Shown in pieces: positions 16,172 through 24,901 of a DNA stretch of 64,000 bases. Within the stretch, counting starts at the first letter, position 1, and each line of letters begins with the position of its first letter. A program made the translations under genes and the position numbers. The stretch comes from Coprococcus_C hominis (lineage in GTDB: Bacteria > Bacillota > Clostridia > Lachnospirales > Lachnospiraceae), in the NCBI RefSeq assembly GCF_020687505.1, contig NZ_JAJEQT010000001.1; one strand, given 5' to 3'. The notes beneath the pieces are model-generated. The model did not search any database. It was not told the DNA's origin and saw only the letters and a list, made by a program, of their open reading frames with translations.

Positions 16172-17680
16172 ATGAAGAAACTATCCTGGATTTTAATTAT
16201 TACACTTCTTGCATCCTGTCTCTCTGCCTGCGGCAGGAAAGAGACTGTCATCTATCAGGGAGATACCGCATCTACGTCCGATGCCACAGATAACCCTATC
16301 CGGAATCTCGATTACACCGTTCCGGGGGACAAAGGAACTCTGACTGTACAGGCACAGGTGGATACCTCGCTTGCCGAGAAATCAGCACCGGTTGCATCTT
16401 TATCCCGCGCTGACTTCACGGACGAAGGCATCCAGACGTATGCAGACCTGATCTTCGACGAGGGAAGTTATTCACTATTTATGCCATATGATTTTCGTTC
16501 GATTGAGGACTTAACCTCCGCCTGCGGCGCATGGGAAGATACATTCAAAAGCTATGAGAATTTCTCTACGATCCCGGAATATATGATTGCAGAATACTAC
16601 GACGCTACAAATGTCCTTGCGACGAAAAAGCAAGATGCCGATGCAGCAAAGCGTGTCGTAGAAACCAACGGTGAAATGAAATGGTATATCAATCCCTATA
16701 GCGAAAGGGATGATATCGGGCAATTTATACCGAACCAATTCTGTATTATCGACGGAACCATTTCCAAAGAGCACTATTATCTGGCATTTTTTAAATCCAA
16801 CCTATTCTGTCGTATGGTATTATACAAACAGTACTGTACTGATGCTATCGATTTTTCTACCAGTAACACCTATAAGGCGTATCCAATTTCTTCCGCTTAC
16901 GTTGAGCAAAATGGGGGAAACAGCTGTTCCCTCTCCCTCACAGAAGCGAAGCAGATTACTGAAAAATATATGCAGACACTGAAGATTACTGATTATACAA
17001 TTGTGCAAACACTGGATGCTATACGACATCCCCAACATTATACGATCAATGCCTCCTTTGCCGTAGAACCTCCGGCAGAAGAAACAGAACCTGCCACAGA
17101 CTCCTATCTGTTCTATGCCAGCCGAAGCCTGAATAATCTTTCTACCTTATATACATCTGAAACATTTTCAACAACCCTGACGGATTATTCCAATGCCGAA
17201 TATGACGCCAATGGTGGTTTTATATTCTCCGCGGACGAATCCAATACATTTTACGGTTTTGAATCTCTGACCGCCAGCATAGACAGCAACGGGCTTTCCT
17301 ACCTGATCTGGAACAATCCAATGCAGGTAGACACCATAGAAGCAAAAACTTCTCCAACCCTGTCATTTGATCAGATTGATGCCATTGCAAAGGCACAGAT
17401 TGATTTCATGAGCATATGGAACAGCAGTCCTTTCGATCCCCTTTCCATAGCTGATTGCGAATACACGGTAACGAGTATCGAGTATGGTCTGATCCGGATT
17501 TCTGATTCCAAGCACAAATCCTACTCGCTCGTTCCTGCATGGTTTTACATGCTTAAACCGGATGAAGCCGGTATCCTTTACAAATCCAGTTATGCAATTA
17601 TCAATGCGATTGATGGCAGCATCTATAACCCATTTATTGGCACACTGGAACCAACAGACAACAGTCAGACAGAGAAATGA
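16172..17680 (+). CDS. Secreted lipoprotein, paralogue 3 of 3 (unknown function)
   Basis: The 502-residue protein has signal peptide and lipobox 'LSAC' (Cys20). It keeps the family blocks: 'VQAQVDTSLAEKSAPV', 'IFDEGSYSLFMPYDF', 'YLFYASRSLNNLS', 'LTASIDSNGLSYLIWNNP', 'EYGLIRISD', 'LVPAWFYML' and 'IINAIDGSIYNPF'. It is the most diverged copy, and its 3' half is somewhat more AT-rich than the first two genes. An AAAGGAGAA site precedes the ATG. It is followed by a strong palindromic terminator that ends the array. Function unknown; an envelope-associated role is implied by the lipobox. Confidence 0.8.
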   Translation: MKKLSWILIITLLASCLSACGRKETVIYQGDTASTSDATDNPIRNLDYTVPGDKGTLTVQAQVDTSLAEKSAPVASLSRADFTDEGIQTYADLIFDEGSYSLFMPYDFRSIEDLTSACGAWEDTFKSYENFSTIPEYMIAEYYDATNVLATKKQDADAAKRVVETNGEMKWYINPYSERDDIGQFIPNQFCIIDGTISKEHYYLAFFKSNLFCRMVLYKQYCTDAIDFSTSNTYKAYPISSAYVEQNGGNSCSLSLTEAKQITEKYMQTLKITDYTIVQTLDAIRHPQHYTINASFAVEPPAEETEPATDSYLFYASRSLNNLSTLYTSETFSTTLTDYSNAEYDANGGFIFSADESNTFYGFESLTASIDSNGLSYLIWNNPMQVDTIEAKTSPTLSFDQIDAIAKAQIDFMSIWNSSPFDPLSIADCEYTVTSIEYGLIRISDSKHKSYSLVPAWFYMLKPDEAGILYKSSYAIINAIDGSIYNPFIGTLEPTDNSQTEK

Positions 17681-17740
17681 CAGACAATCATACAAAAATC
17701 CGAAACAGGCTCACAGCTATATGGCAGATTATAATCATGA

Positions 17741-17768
17741 AAAAGGGATTGCATATGCAATCCCTTTT
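17741..17768. terminator. Bidirectional terminator between lipoprotein cluster and rpsO
   Basis: A perfect 28-base palindrome (AAAAGGGATTGCA mirrored around TATGCA) lies between two convergent genes. The A-run and T-run are part of the stem, so it can serve both strands. It ends the three-lipoprotein transcript and that of rpsO. Confidence 0.8.
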
Positions 17769-17810
17769 GTAGTGTGTGTGATTTTAAGTTTATTTACTAA
17801 TTTGTTGTTA

Positions 17811-18077
17811 TTACTTTCTAAGACCAAGCTGCTCGATAAGTGTTCTGTAACGCTCGATATCCTTGCTCTTAAGATATGCGAGAAGGTTTCTTCTCTGACC
17901 AACCATCTTAAGAAGACCTCTTCTTGAGTGGTGATCCTTTGGATGTACCTTGAAGTGCTCATTCAGGTCGTTGATTCTTGCTGTAAGGAGTGCAACCTGC
18001 ACTTCTGGTGAACCTGTATCACCTGCTGTACGAGCATACTTCTCAATGATCTCTTTCTTCTGATCTGCTGTAATCAT
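17811..18077 (-). CDS. rpsO: 30S ribosomal protein S15
   Basis: An 88-residue protein of exactly the family length, starting MITADQKKEIIEKYA. Conserved S15 elements are 'GDTGSPEVQVALLTARI', 'HFKVHPKDHHSRRGLL', 'LVGQRRNLLAYL'-type text and the final 'RYRTLIEQLGLRK'. S15 binds 16S rRNA at the h20-h21-h22 junction early in 30S assembly. The start at 18077 is chosen because GGAGG lies ten bases upstream; a more upstream ATG at 18092 would place that site inside the gene. It is monocistronic here, with the terminator just downstream. Confidence 0.97.
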   Translation of the reverse strand: MITADQKKEIIEKYARTAGDTGSPEVQVALLTARINDLNEHFKVHPKDHHSRRGLLKMVGQRRNLLAYLKSKDIERYRTLIEQLGLRK

Positions 18078-18196
18078 GCTTTTTTCCTCCATTTTCTTAT
18101 TTTGTCCAGTCGCTGAGTTATGGTCGGAGTGATCCTATAACCAAGTGACGGCATTTGATATCTTACCACAAGACCTTCATCTTGTAAAGCACTATT

Positions 18197-19855
18197 TTAC
18201 TTATAAGTTCCACCCTTGATATAGTCCTCGGCTTTCTCGCTTCCATGTGTGAATTTGTAGCCGATTCCTAACCATTCACTGTTGGTTTTACCAAAATATC
18301 GAAGTGGATCTGTCCAATTGTTATCTGCATTCTGTGGATCGAAGTTGTACCAGATTCCGTTGATCTTGATGACACACCAGTAATGCTCACCATACGAGTT
18401 ATCTGCACGTAATGTCTCGCCTCCGGCACGATACGCCTCAAAGCCGAGTGCTCTTGCAAATACAACCATCGCCGAACCATAATTGATACAGGTTCCGTAA
18501 CGTTGCCCATTCACGCCGCAAATAATTGTCTTTGCAAAGCTGACAACCTGTCGATCCCGATTATTAGAATACGAAACATTAGTGTTGTTCCATGATCCTG
18601 TGAAGCCATCATACTTATAAAATGAATTATCTATAATCCACTTATAACATGCCAGAAGCTTGTCATAATTATCCATTTCAGGCTTTACGACCTGTGCCAA
18701 TACTTCCTGCACTTTTGTATCAATTGCCGTATCTCTGGTTATGGTTGGAACCAGCACAGCCTCGCTCAGAACCTTGCGCAGATTCTCGCTGGTCGCCTTG
18801 TCGTTTGCTTCCTTCTCAGCTTCTTCCTGCCGTTTTCTTTCTTCTTCCTTTTCCTTCTCGATCTGCTTTGCAATCGCAGCATCGACATACGGATATCTCG
18901 TCTCGCCCGGTGCAGTCTCGCCCTTTTCTACGAGCACGATCTCGATCGCCTCCAGACGCTTTGCAAGCCCCGACGTTCCGGAAGCCTCTCCGTTACATGC
19001 CCAGTCAAGCCATCCATACGTCTGGCTATGTACACGATAATACACATCGAACTTCTCTGCCATCTCTCCGGTCAGCTTGATCTTGATCGCTTCGAGACGC
19101 TTCGCCTGTCCGGATGTACCTGCCTGCATATCATTCGTTACCCAGTCCATCCAGCCGTAGGTCTGGCAATGAACGGAATAGGTAATACCACCCGTACAGC
19201 TTGTATTTGGCACATCAATCTTAATTGCCTCCAGACGTTTGCCCTCACCGGTTGTTCCAGACTGCTTACCATCTACTACATAATCCAGCCATCCATGTGT
19301 CTGTACATGTGTCGTATACTTGAGGTCTGCATCATCGGCGCCATTTTTACGAACGAGCTTGATCTGGATTGCTTCAAGACGCTTCGCCTGTCCGGTCGTT
19401 CCACACTCAGTACCATTCTTTACCCAGTCTGTCCAGCCGTAAGTCTGTCTGTGTACACGATATACAACGTCATACACCTCAGCAAGCTGTCCGGTCAGAC
19501 GGATCTTGATTGCTTCGAGACGTTTTGCCTCTCCGGTCGTTCCACATTCCTCGCTGTCCTTCTTTGTTCCGATGCTCCAACCATAGGTCTGCACATGTGT
19601 CTCGTATTCCACGCTACCGGAAAGCTCGGACTTCACCCAGATCTTGATAGACTCCAGACGTTTCGCCTGTCCAGATGTACCGGTTACCTCGCCGTTTTTA
19701 GCAACGCCAAGTCCCCAGCCATACGTCTGACAATGTACTGCATAATAAATATCTGCATCTGTACTTGCCGCTTTCGCTGTGCCCGCTGTATTCCCTGTCT
19801 GTACCAGTCCAAGCACCATCACACATATCAATATTCTCGCTAAAATCTTTTTCAT
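18197..19855 (-). CDS. Secreted protein with six ChW repeats and a transglutaminase-like cysteine peptidase domain
   Basis: The 552-residue protein has an N-terminal signal peptide (cut probably near 'NTAGTAKA'). Six tandem ChW (clostridial hydrophobic with conserved Trp) repeats of about 45 residues follow, each with 'QTYGW' and 'GT(S/T)G(Q/E)AKRLEAI'. A Glu/Lys-rich helical linker ('EKEKEEERKRQEEAEKEA') separates these from the C-terminal transglutaminase-like domain, with Cys456 in 'YGTCINYGSA', His491 in 'GEHYWC' and Asp506 in 'NFDPQNA' as a complete triad. ChW repeats are thought to attach proteins to the cell surface. Proteins of this class are usually proteases or cross-linkers of wall-associated material. 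It is monocistronic, with a WalR-like site upstream. Confidence 0.88.
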   Translation of the reverse strand: MKKILARILICVMVLGLVQTGNTAGTAKAASTDADIYYAVHCQTYGWGLGVAKNGEVTGTSGQAKRLESIKIWVKSELSGSVEYETHVQTYGWSIGTKKDSEECGTTGEAKRLEAIKIRLTGQLAEVYDVVYRVHRQTYGWTDWVKNGTECGTTGQAKRLEAIQIKLVRKNGADDADLKYTTHVQTHGWLDYVVDGKQSGTTGEGKRLEAIKIDVPNTSCTGGITYSVHCQTYGWMDWVTNDMQAGTSGQAKRLEAIKIKLTGEMAEKFDVYYRVHSQTYGWLDWACNGEASGTSGLAKRLEAIEIVLVEKGETAPGETRYPYVDAAIAKQIEKEKEEERKRQEEAEKEANDKATSENLRKVLSEAVLVPTITRDTAIDTKVQEVLAQVVKPEMDNYDKLLACYKWIIDNSFYKYDGFTGSWNNTNVSYSNNRDRQVVSFAKTIICGVNGQRYGTCINYGSAMVVFARALGFEAYRAGGETLRADNSYGEHYWCVIKINGIWYNFDPQNADNNWTDPLRYFGKTNSEWLGIGYKFTHGSEKAEDYIKGGTYK

Positions 19856-19877
19856 CTGCTATTCCTCTTCTTTGTTT

Positions 19878-19894
19878 TGTAACAATTTTGTAAC
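19878..19894 (+). promoter_or_regulatory. WalR (YycF)-like direct repeat TGTAAC-N5-TGTAAC
   Basis: TGTAAC, five bases, TGTAAC matches the published WalR box form TGTWAH-N5-TGTWAH exactly. It lies 23 bases upstream of the start of the ChW/transglutaminase gene and in the opposite orientation to it. WalR controls cell wall genes in Firmicutes, which suits this target. Presence of WalRK in this organism is assumed, not seen. Confidence 0.35.
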
Positions 19895-19999
19895 ATTATC
19901 GCACATGTATAGGAAAAAATCAACAGGCTCTTCCTATTTTTCACAAAAAGATGTATAATCCCTTCAAATGTATATACAATATGAAAGGATTATATTACC

Positions 20000-21100
20000 A
20001 TGGCTGGTTCAATATACGGAAAATTATTTACAGTCACTACATGGGGTGAATCACACGGCAAAGGACTCGGCGTTGTCATCGACGGCTGTCCGGCTGGGAT
20101 TGCGCTTTCTGAGGAGGATATCCAGATCTATCTCGATCGCAGAAAGCCAGGTCAGAACGAATTTACGACCAAGCGAAATGAAGGCGACAAGGTCTCTATC
20201 TTGTCCGGCATCTTTGAAGGAAAAACAACCGGAACGCCGATCTCCCTCGTTGTCATGAATGAAGATCAGAAATCAAAAGATTACGGTTCGATTGCAGAAA
20301 GCTATCGTCCGGGGCATGCGGACTACTGCTTTGATGAAAAGTATGGATTCCGCGACTACCGGGGCGGCGGTCGTTCTTCCGGCCGGGAGACAATCGGCAG
20401 AGTTGCCGCAGGCGCGGTCGCTGCCAAGGTCTTAAAAGAGCTCGGTATTACCCTTACTGCATACACACGTGCGATCGGAACGATCAAGGTTGCAGACGAT
20501 GCGATCGATCTTAATATGGTCAATCAGAATCCACTCTATATGCCAAACAACACCTGTGCAGCAGATGCAGCTGCTTATCTCAATGAAATGATGGAGAAAA
20601 AGGATTCGGTTGGCTCTATGGTGGAATGTATCATAACCGGTGTTCCTGTCGGTGTTGGCGAACCAGTATTTGACAAGCTTGATGCGAAGCTGGCACAGGC
20701 AGTCATGTCGATCGGCGCTGTCAAGGCAATCGAAATCGGAGATGGTACTGCTGTTGTCTCATCCATCGGCTCTGATAACAACGACAACTTCTATATGGAT
20801 GGCGACACTGTCAAAAAGCGCACCAACCACTCTGGCGGCACACTAGGTGGCATGAGTGACGGCAGTCCGATTCTCATTCGTGCTTCTTTCAAGCCAACAC
20901 CTTCGATCTTTCAGGCGCAGGATACTGTCACACGGGCACACGAAGAAATTGTAATGGAGATCAAGGGACGTCACGATCCGATCATCGGTCCACGTGCAGT
21001 CGTTGTCGTTGAATCCATGTGTGCGATTACCGTATTGGATCTGCTGATGCAGAATGCAACCGCAAAGCTGGACAATCTGAAAAGGATTTATCGTTCATAA
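20000..21100 (+). CDS. aroC: Chorismate synthase
   Basis: The 366-residue product matches the family length. Signature sequences are 'WGESHGKGLGVVIDGCPAG' at the N-terminus, 'RPGHADYCFDEKYGFRDYRGGGRSS' in the FMN/EPSP binding region (read in two overlapping parts), and 'GRHDPIIGPRAVVV' near the C-terminus. It converts EPSP to chorismate using reduced FMN. GAAAGGA lies upstream of ATG at slightly long spacing, and a TATAAT at 19954-19959 is the likely -10. It is followed 24 bases later by the MBOAT gene on the same strand, with no terminator between, so they may be cotranscribed. Confidence 0.96.
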   Translation: MAGSIYGKLFTVTTWGESHGKGLGVVIDGCPAGIALSEEDIQIYLDRRKPGQNEFTTKRNEGDKVSILSGIFEGKTTGTPISLVVMNEDQKSKDYGSIAESYRPGHADYCFDEKYGFRDYRGGGRSSGRETIGRVAAGAVAAKVLKELGITLTAYTRAIGTIKVADDAIDLNMVNQNPLYMPNNTCAADAAAYLNEMMEKKDSVGSMVECIITGVPVGVGEPVFDKLDAKLAQAVMSIGAVKAIEIGDGTAVVSSIGSDNNDNFYMDGDTVKKRTNHSGGTLGGMSDGSPILIRASFKPTPSIFQAQDTVTRAHEEIVMEIKGRHDPIIGPRAVVVVESMCAITVLDLLMQNATAKLDNLKRIYRS

Positions 21101-21124
21101 TATATAGGAAAAGGATTTAGTAGA

Positions 21125-22552
21125 ATGGTTTTTTCAAGTATTGAATTTATGTTCCGCTTTTTACCAATCTTTCTGATTGTGTATTTTGCAGCGGCACCGA
21201 AATACAGAAATATAATATTGCTGATCGGCAGCTTAGTCTTCTACGGCGTTGGAGAGCCTTCGTATATCATCCTGATGATTCTCTCCATCCTCGTCAATCA
21301 TTTTGCAGCCGTCAACATCTACACCGCATGGAAGCGGGAGGACGACACACAGGCATCCTCACAGACGATACGAAAGGTCTGGCTCATTGCTGCCATGGTC
21401 TTTAATTTCGGAATGTTATTTGTATTTAAGTACCTGAACTTTTTTATCGGCATCATCAATGGAATTGCAGGTACAACCGTATTAAAGCTTGTGTCACTTA
21501 CCCTACCGCTTGGAATCAGCTTCTACACTTTTCAGGCTGCTTCCTATGTGATTGACATCTACCGCAGGAAATATGAGATTGCAAACGGACTACTGGATTT
21601 TGCAACGTATCTTTGCATGTTCCCTCAGTTAATTGCGGGGCCAATCGTCAGCTTCTCAGAAGTCAAAGATGATCTGCACAAGCAGCGCAAGATCAGTCTG
21701 CCAAAGATTGAATGGGGCACGACGATCTTTGTACTTGGACTTGCTTACAAGGTACTGCTGGCGAACAAGATAGCTTCCCTCTGGAATACGGTTATGACGG
21801 CTGGCGTTATGGGGATTCATCCACTAACCGCATGGCTTGGTTCATGGGGATTTTCGATGCAGCTCTTCTTCGACTTCTTCGGATATTCCCTGATGGCGAT
21901 TGGACTTGGACGTATCCTTGGATTCAAATTCCCGACAAACTTCAAGAACCCATACTGTGCCACTTCCTCCACGGATTTCTGGCGCAGATGGCATATCACA
22001 CTCAGCAGATGGTTCCGGGAATATGTCTATATCCCACTAGGTGGAAACCGCAAAGGGCAGAAACGTATGATTCTCAATACATTTATCGTGTGGTTACTCA
22101 CCGGCCTGTGGCATGGCGCGGACTGGAACTTTATTATATGGGGCATGTTCTTCTTCGTGCTGCTGACCGTCGAGAAGTTATTTTTATTGGACAAGCTGGA
22201 ACGGCATGCGATCTTATCCCATATTTATATGCTGATCGTGATTCCGGTTTCCTGGACAATCTTCAACATTTCCGATCTGCCAACGCTCGGAAATTATATC
22301 AAGCGGTTATTTTTCCTTCCAGTCAAGGGATCGGTCAAAATCGATACCTTCCCGAAGTTTCTGGAATTGTTCGGCACCTACTGGTGGCTGCTCGCAATCT
22401 GCGCCATCTGCTGTACGCCGATTCCAATCCGCCTGTTAAAGCGGTTTTACAAGACATGGGTATGTAAGATTCTTATGCTGGCACTCTTCTGGCTTTCGGT
22501 TTATCAGATTGCCTCCGGTGCAAATAACCCATTCCTGTATTTCCGGTTCTGA
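21125..22552 (+). CDS. MBOAT family membrane O-acyltransferase (AlgI/DltB-like)
   Basis: The 475-residue polytopic membrane protein has MBOAT features: 'YFDFFGYSLMAIGLGRILGF'-type text around 21870, 'FPTNFKNPYCATSSTDFWRRWHITLSRW' (read in parts) and the catalytic His in 'LLTGLWHGADWNF'. Such proteins move acyl groups, usually acetyl, across the membrane onto exported polysaccharide or teichoic acid. AAGGA lies nine bases upstream of the ATG. The next gene encodes an SGNH hydrolase, the usual partner of MBOAT enzymes in polymer acylation (as in AlgI-AlgJ/X or DltB-DltD). Which polymer is modified cannot be told. Confidence 0.92.
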   Translation: MVFSSIEFMFRFLPIFLIVYFAAAPKYRNIILLIGSLVFYGVGEPSYIILMILSILVNHFAAVNIYTAWKREDDTQASSQTIRKVWLIAAMVFNFGMLFVFKYLNFFIGIINGIAGTTVLKLVSLTLPLGISFYTFQAASYVIDIYRRKYEIANGLLDFATYLCMFPQLIAGPIVSFSEVKDDLHKQRKISLPKIEWGTTIFVLGLAYKVLLANKIASLWNTVMTAGVMGIHPLTAWLGSWGFSMQLFFDFFGYSLMAIGLGRILGFKFPTNFKNPYCATSSTDFWRRWHITLSRWFREYVYIPLGGNRKGQKRMILNTFIVWLLTGLWHGADWNFIIWGMFFFVLLTVEKLFLLDKLERHAILSHIYMLIVIPVSWTIFNISDLPTLGNYIKRLFFLPVKGSVKIDTFPKFLELFGTYWWLLAICAICCTPIPIRLLKRFYKTWVCKILMLALFWLSVYQIASGANNPFLYFRF

Positions 22553-22625
22553 CGACTTTGGAATCTGATTTTCCCAAAATCATATATACAGGAACCGGAC
22601 TATAGATGAAATAAGGATGATGATT

Positions 22626-23687
22626 ATGAATAATAACAAAAAGCGAAGACAACCGAAAACAATTTGGGATTTCCTGCGGGAATGTCCGCTTGTATCCCTG
22701 ATCCTGCTTTCCGTCATCGGCTATACTTTATATGCCCTTGTCGGTGCTATGGGTGGCGAATACAAGCTGCGGATTTCCAAGGATCATACGCTCTTTATGT
22801 CTGCCATGATTAAAGAAGATCCATTTGTGAAAAAAGATGACACAAAGAAACCTTCCGATGACACGACGGCAACCGGTACAGACGCAGATTCCAATCCTAT
22901 TCCTGCCGCGACATCAACCGATGCACCGGCGACCTCTTCGGATGCAGTCAGCACCGATGGAAGCGAACCGATTCCAACGACCTATATCACAGTTCCAATG
23001 CGTAAGGCACGCTCTGCTTATTACGACGATAATGACCGTGTGGCACAGACAACCAACTACGATTATATCACTGTAAATACTGACTACTTTAACGATGCAG
23101 CCTTTATCGGGGATTCCCGTATTGAGGGACTACATGACTACGGTACGCTCCGCACCAAAACAACGGCTGATTTCTACTACAAAGATGGTGTTTCCATCTG
23201 GGATCTGATGGATAAAACAATGGCAAACGGCGAAACAATTCCAAATGTGCTTGCCACAAAACAGTACAAAAAAATCTTCCTCATGTGTGGTGTCAACGAG
23301 CTCGGAAGCGGCTACGCCAAGGATTATCAGGCGCAGTACAAGAAAGTATTAGATCAGATTCAGGAATTACAGCCAGACGCTGTAATCTTCGTCATGGGTA
23401 TGATGCATGTTACACAGAGCTACGCAGATAACTCAGATGTGTACAACAACGACAATGTGGATTGCAGAAATGCTCTGGTTGCAGAATACGCAGACGGACA
23501 GCGTATCTTCTACCTTGATATGAACACCTGCGTCTGTGACATGGACGGCGATGTTCCAATGGGTGTTAAAGCCGATTATTCCAACGATGGTATCCATCTA
23601 CAGGCACAATACTATTCCCTGTGGGAGGCATACCTGTTGAAACATGGTGTCAGTGACAGCGTATTTACAAACCTGCAAAACAAGTAG
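22626..23687 (+). CDS. Membrane-anchored SGNH/GDSL hydrolase, partner of the MBOAT enzyme
   Basis: I start at 22626, where AAGGA is eight bases upstream; two ATGs just before it overlap that site. The protein is about 353 residues: a short cytoplasmic N-terminus, a single membrane segment (LVSLILLSVIGYTLYALVGAM), a Thr/Asp/Ala/Pro-rich linker, and an extracytoplasmic SGNH domain. Catalytic motifs visible are 'FIGDSRIEG' (nucleophile Ser in GDSR), 'CGVNELG' and 'SNDGIHLQ' (Asp and His). It probably transfers or removes acyl groups on the exported polymer handled by the neighbouring MBOAT. Both genes share a transcript ending at the hairpin at 23737. Confidence 0.87.
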   Translation: MNNNKKRRQPKTIWDFLRECPLVSLILLSVIGYTLYALVGAMGGEYKLRISKDHTLFMSAMIKEDPFVKKDDTKKPSDDTTATGTDADSNPIPAATSTDAPATSSDAVSTDGSEPIPTTYITVPMRKARSAYYDDNDRVAQTTNYDYITVNTDYFNDAAFIGDSRIEGLHDYGTLRTKTTADFYYKDGVSIWDLMDKTMANGETIPNVLATKQYKKIFLMCGVNELGSGYAKDYQAQYKKVLDQIQELQPDAVIFVMGMMHVTQSYADNSDVYNNDNVDCRNALVAEYADGQRIFYLDMNTCVCDMDGDVPMGVKADYSNDGIHLQAQYYSLWEAYLLKHGVSDSVFTNLQNK

Positions 23688-23736
23688 TAACTCATTTTAG
23701 ATTCTAAATGCTGTGTTGTCAGATGCAACACCGCAA

Positions 23737-23781
23737 GAAAACCTCATTACCAGATATTTCTTCTCTGATAATGAGGTTTTC
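23737..23781. terminator. Intrinsic terminator after MBOAT/SGNH genes, probably bidirectional
   Basis: GAAAACCTCATTA (23737-23749) pairs with TAATGAGGTTTTC (23769-23781), with an inner CAGA/TCTG extension. A T-rich tail (CTCTTTTTATTT) follows on the plus strand. On the minus strand it can also end xerD transcription (tail TTTTCTTG). Confidence 0.85.
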
Positions 23782-23841
23782 TCTTTTTATTTCATCTATG
23801 AAATTTTATCTTTCTATTTTGATTTCATTTTTATATGGCTT

Positions 23842-24729
23842 TCACGCCATCTTTGCACGTGGGTGTGCTTTCTCATATTCTTCCTTCAACTTGCTCTGTC
23901 TGCTGCGCAGATAAATCTGCGTGGTCGAAATATCCGAATGTCCAAGCATCTCCTGTACCGCCTTCAAATCGGCACCATTTGATACCAGATGTGATGCAAA
24001 GGAATGACGGATCATATGCGGTGTGATATCCTTGTCGATACCAGCCTTTGCTGCATATGCCTTGATCAGTTTCCAAAAGCCCTGTCTCGTCATCGGCTGT
24101 CCCTTCATATTCGTAAAGAGGAACATACTTCCATGACTGATGGATTCCCGTACCGACTTGATATAGTTCTCCAGTGCCATCTTCGCTACATTCTCGATTG
24201 GAATGACACGCTCCTTCGATACATCCCGGCATAAAATATAATTCATCGTCAGATTTACATCTGTGATCTTTAAATTTATAAGTTCTGATACACGCATGCC
24301 AGTCGCATACAGAAGCTCCAGCATTGCCTTGTCCCGGATTTCCTTTGGTGTCAGGCGTGATGGCTGATCTAAGAGCAGATTGATTTCCTCAATGGAAAGC
24401 GTCTCAGGTGCTTTCTTCTCGATCTTTGGCGGCTTCAATGCATCCGCATAATCTTCTGTGATTTCCCCCTGCTTCAACAGATATAGAAAAAACGATTTCA
24501 TACTTGCAATGCTTCTGGATATCGTCGCTGTGGACATGCCTTGACTTTCCATATCCAATACATACGAATTCAAATCCGTTCCCCGAAGCTCACGCACATC
24601 CGTACACTGTCTGTCCGCAAAAAAGCGGCTCATCTTCTTCAAATCTCTCCGATAGGATGCAATCGTATTCGCACTTGCATGCTTCACGCTATTCAAGTAA
24701 TCAATGTAATTCTCAATCTGTGTTTCCAT
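23842..24729 (-). CDS. xerD: Site-specific tyrosine recombinase XerD
   Basis: The 295-residue protein has the Xer domain pair: an N-terminal SAM-like domain (about 1-90) and a catalytic domain with Arg146 ('YATGMRVSEL'), Lys172, His238 and Arg241 ('HMIRHSF'), His264 ('MLGHSDIS') and Tyr273. Together with XerC it resolves chromosome dimers at dif. ATG at 24729 is chosen over TTG at 24735 because AAGGA is eight bases upstream of it. Gene order nudF-spoIIM-xerD matches Bacillus, which supports a housekeeping XerD rather than a phage integrase. Confidence 0.94.
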   Translation of the reverse strand: METQIENYIDYLNSVKHASANTIASYRRDLKKMSRFFADRQCTDVRELRGTDLNSYVLDMESQGMSTATISRSIASMKSFFLYLLKQGEITEDYADALKPPKIEKKAPETLSIEEINLLLDQPSRLTPKEIRDKAMLELLYATGMRVSELINLKITDVNLTMNYILCRDVSKERVIPIENVAKMALENYIKSVRESISHGSMFLFTNMKGQPMTRQGFWKLIKAYAAKAGIDKDITPHMIRHSFASHLVSNGADLKAVQEMLGHSDISTTQIYLRSRQSKLKEEYEKAHPRAKMA

Positions 24730-24798
24730 ACCCAAAGTCCTTCCATTCCCTCGACAAAATGCAATCTTTTCCGACTGCTTTTCGCCTTTATCTATTAC

Positions 24799-24827
24799 AT
24801 TATAATTACTATTTCAGCTAAAATCAA
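24799..24827 (-). promoter_or_regulatory. Promoter of xerD
   Basis: Minus-strand TTGATT (24822-24827) and TATAAT (24799-24804) are 17 bases apart. About 30 bases farther upstream is a direct repeat TGTAAC-N4-TGTAAC (24857-24872), one base shorter in spacing than the WalR box. Confidence 0.65.
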
Positions 24828-24901
24828 ACATATTTTTTTCACATTTTTTCAATATTTGTAACATTTTGTAACATTTCTACAATATGTTGAAATGCACGTT
24901 T

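Noticed and set aside
19028..19843. 271-codon plus-strand frame opposite the ChW repeats
   Set aside because: Its repeats mirror the ChW repeats of the sense strand; Cys/Leu/Ser-rich shadow with no family resemblance.
23842..24729. XerD as a phage or integron integrase
   Set aside because: Gene order nudF-spoIIM-xerD, normal length and composition, and no attachment site repeats nearby indicate the chromosomal recombinase.
24857..24872. WalR box upstream of xerD
   Set aside because: Spacing is four bases instead of five, so it does not fit the consensus; reported only as a motif echo.
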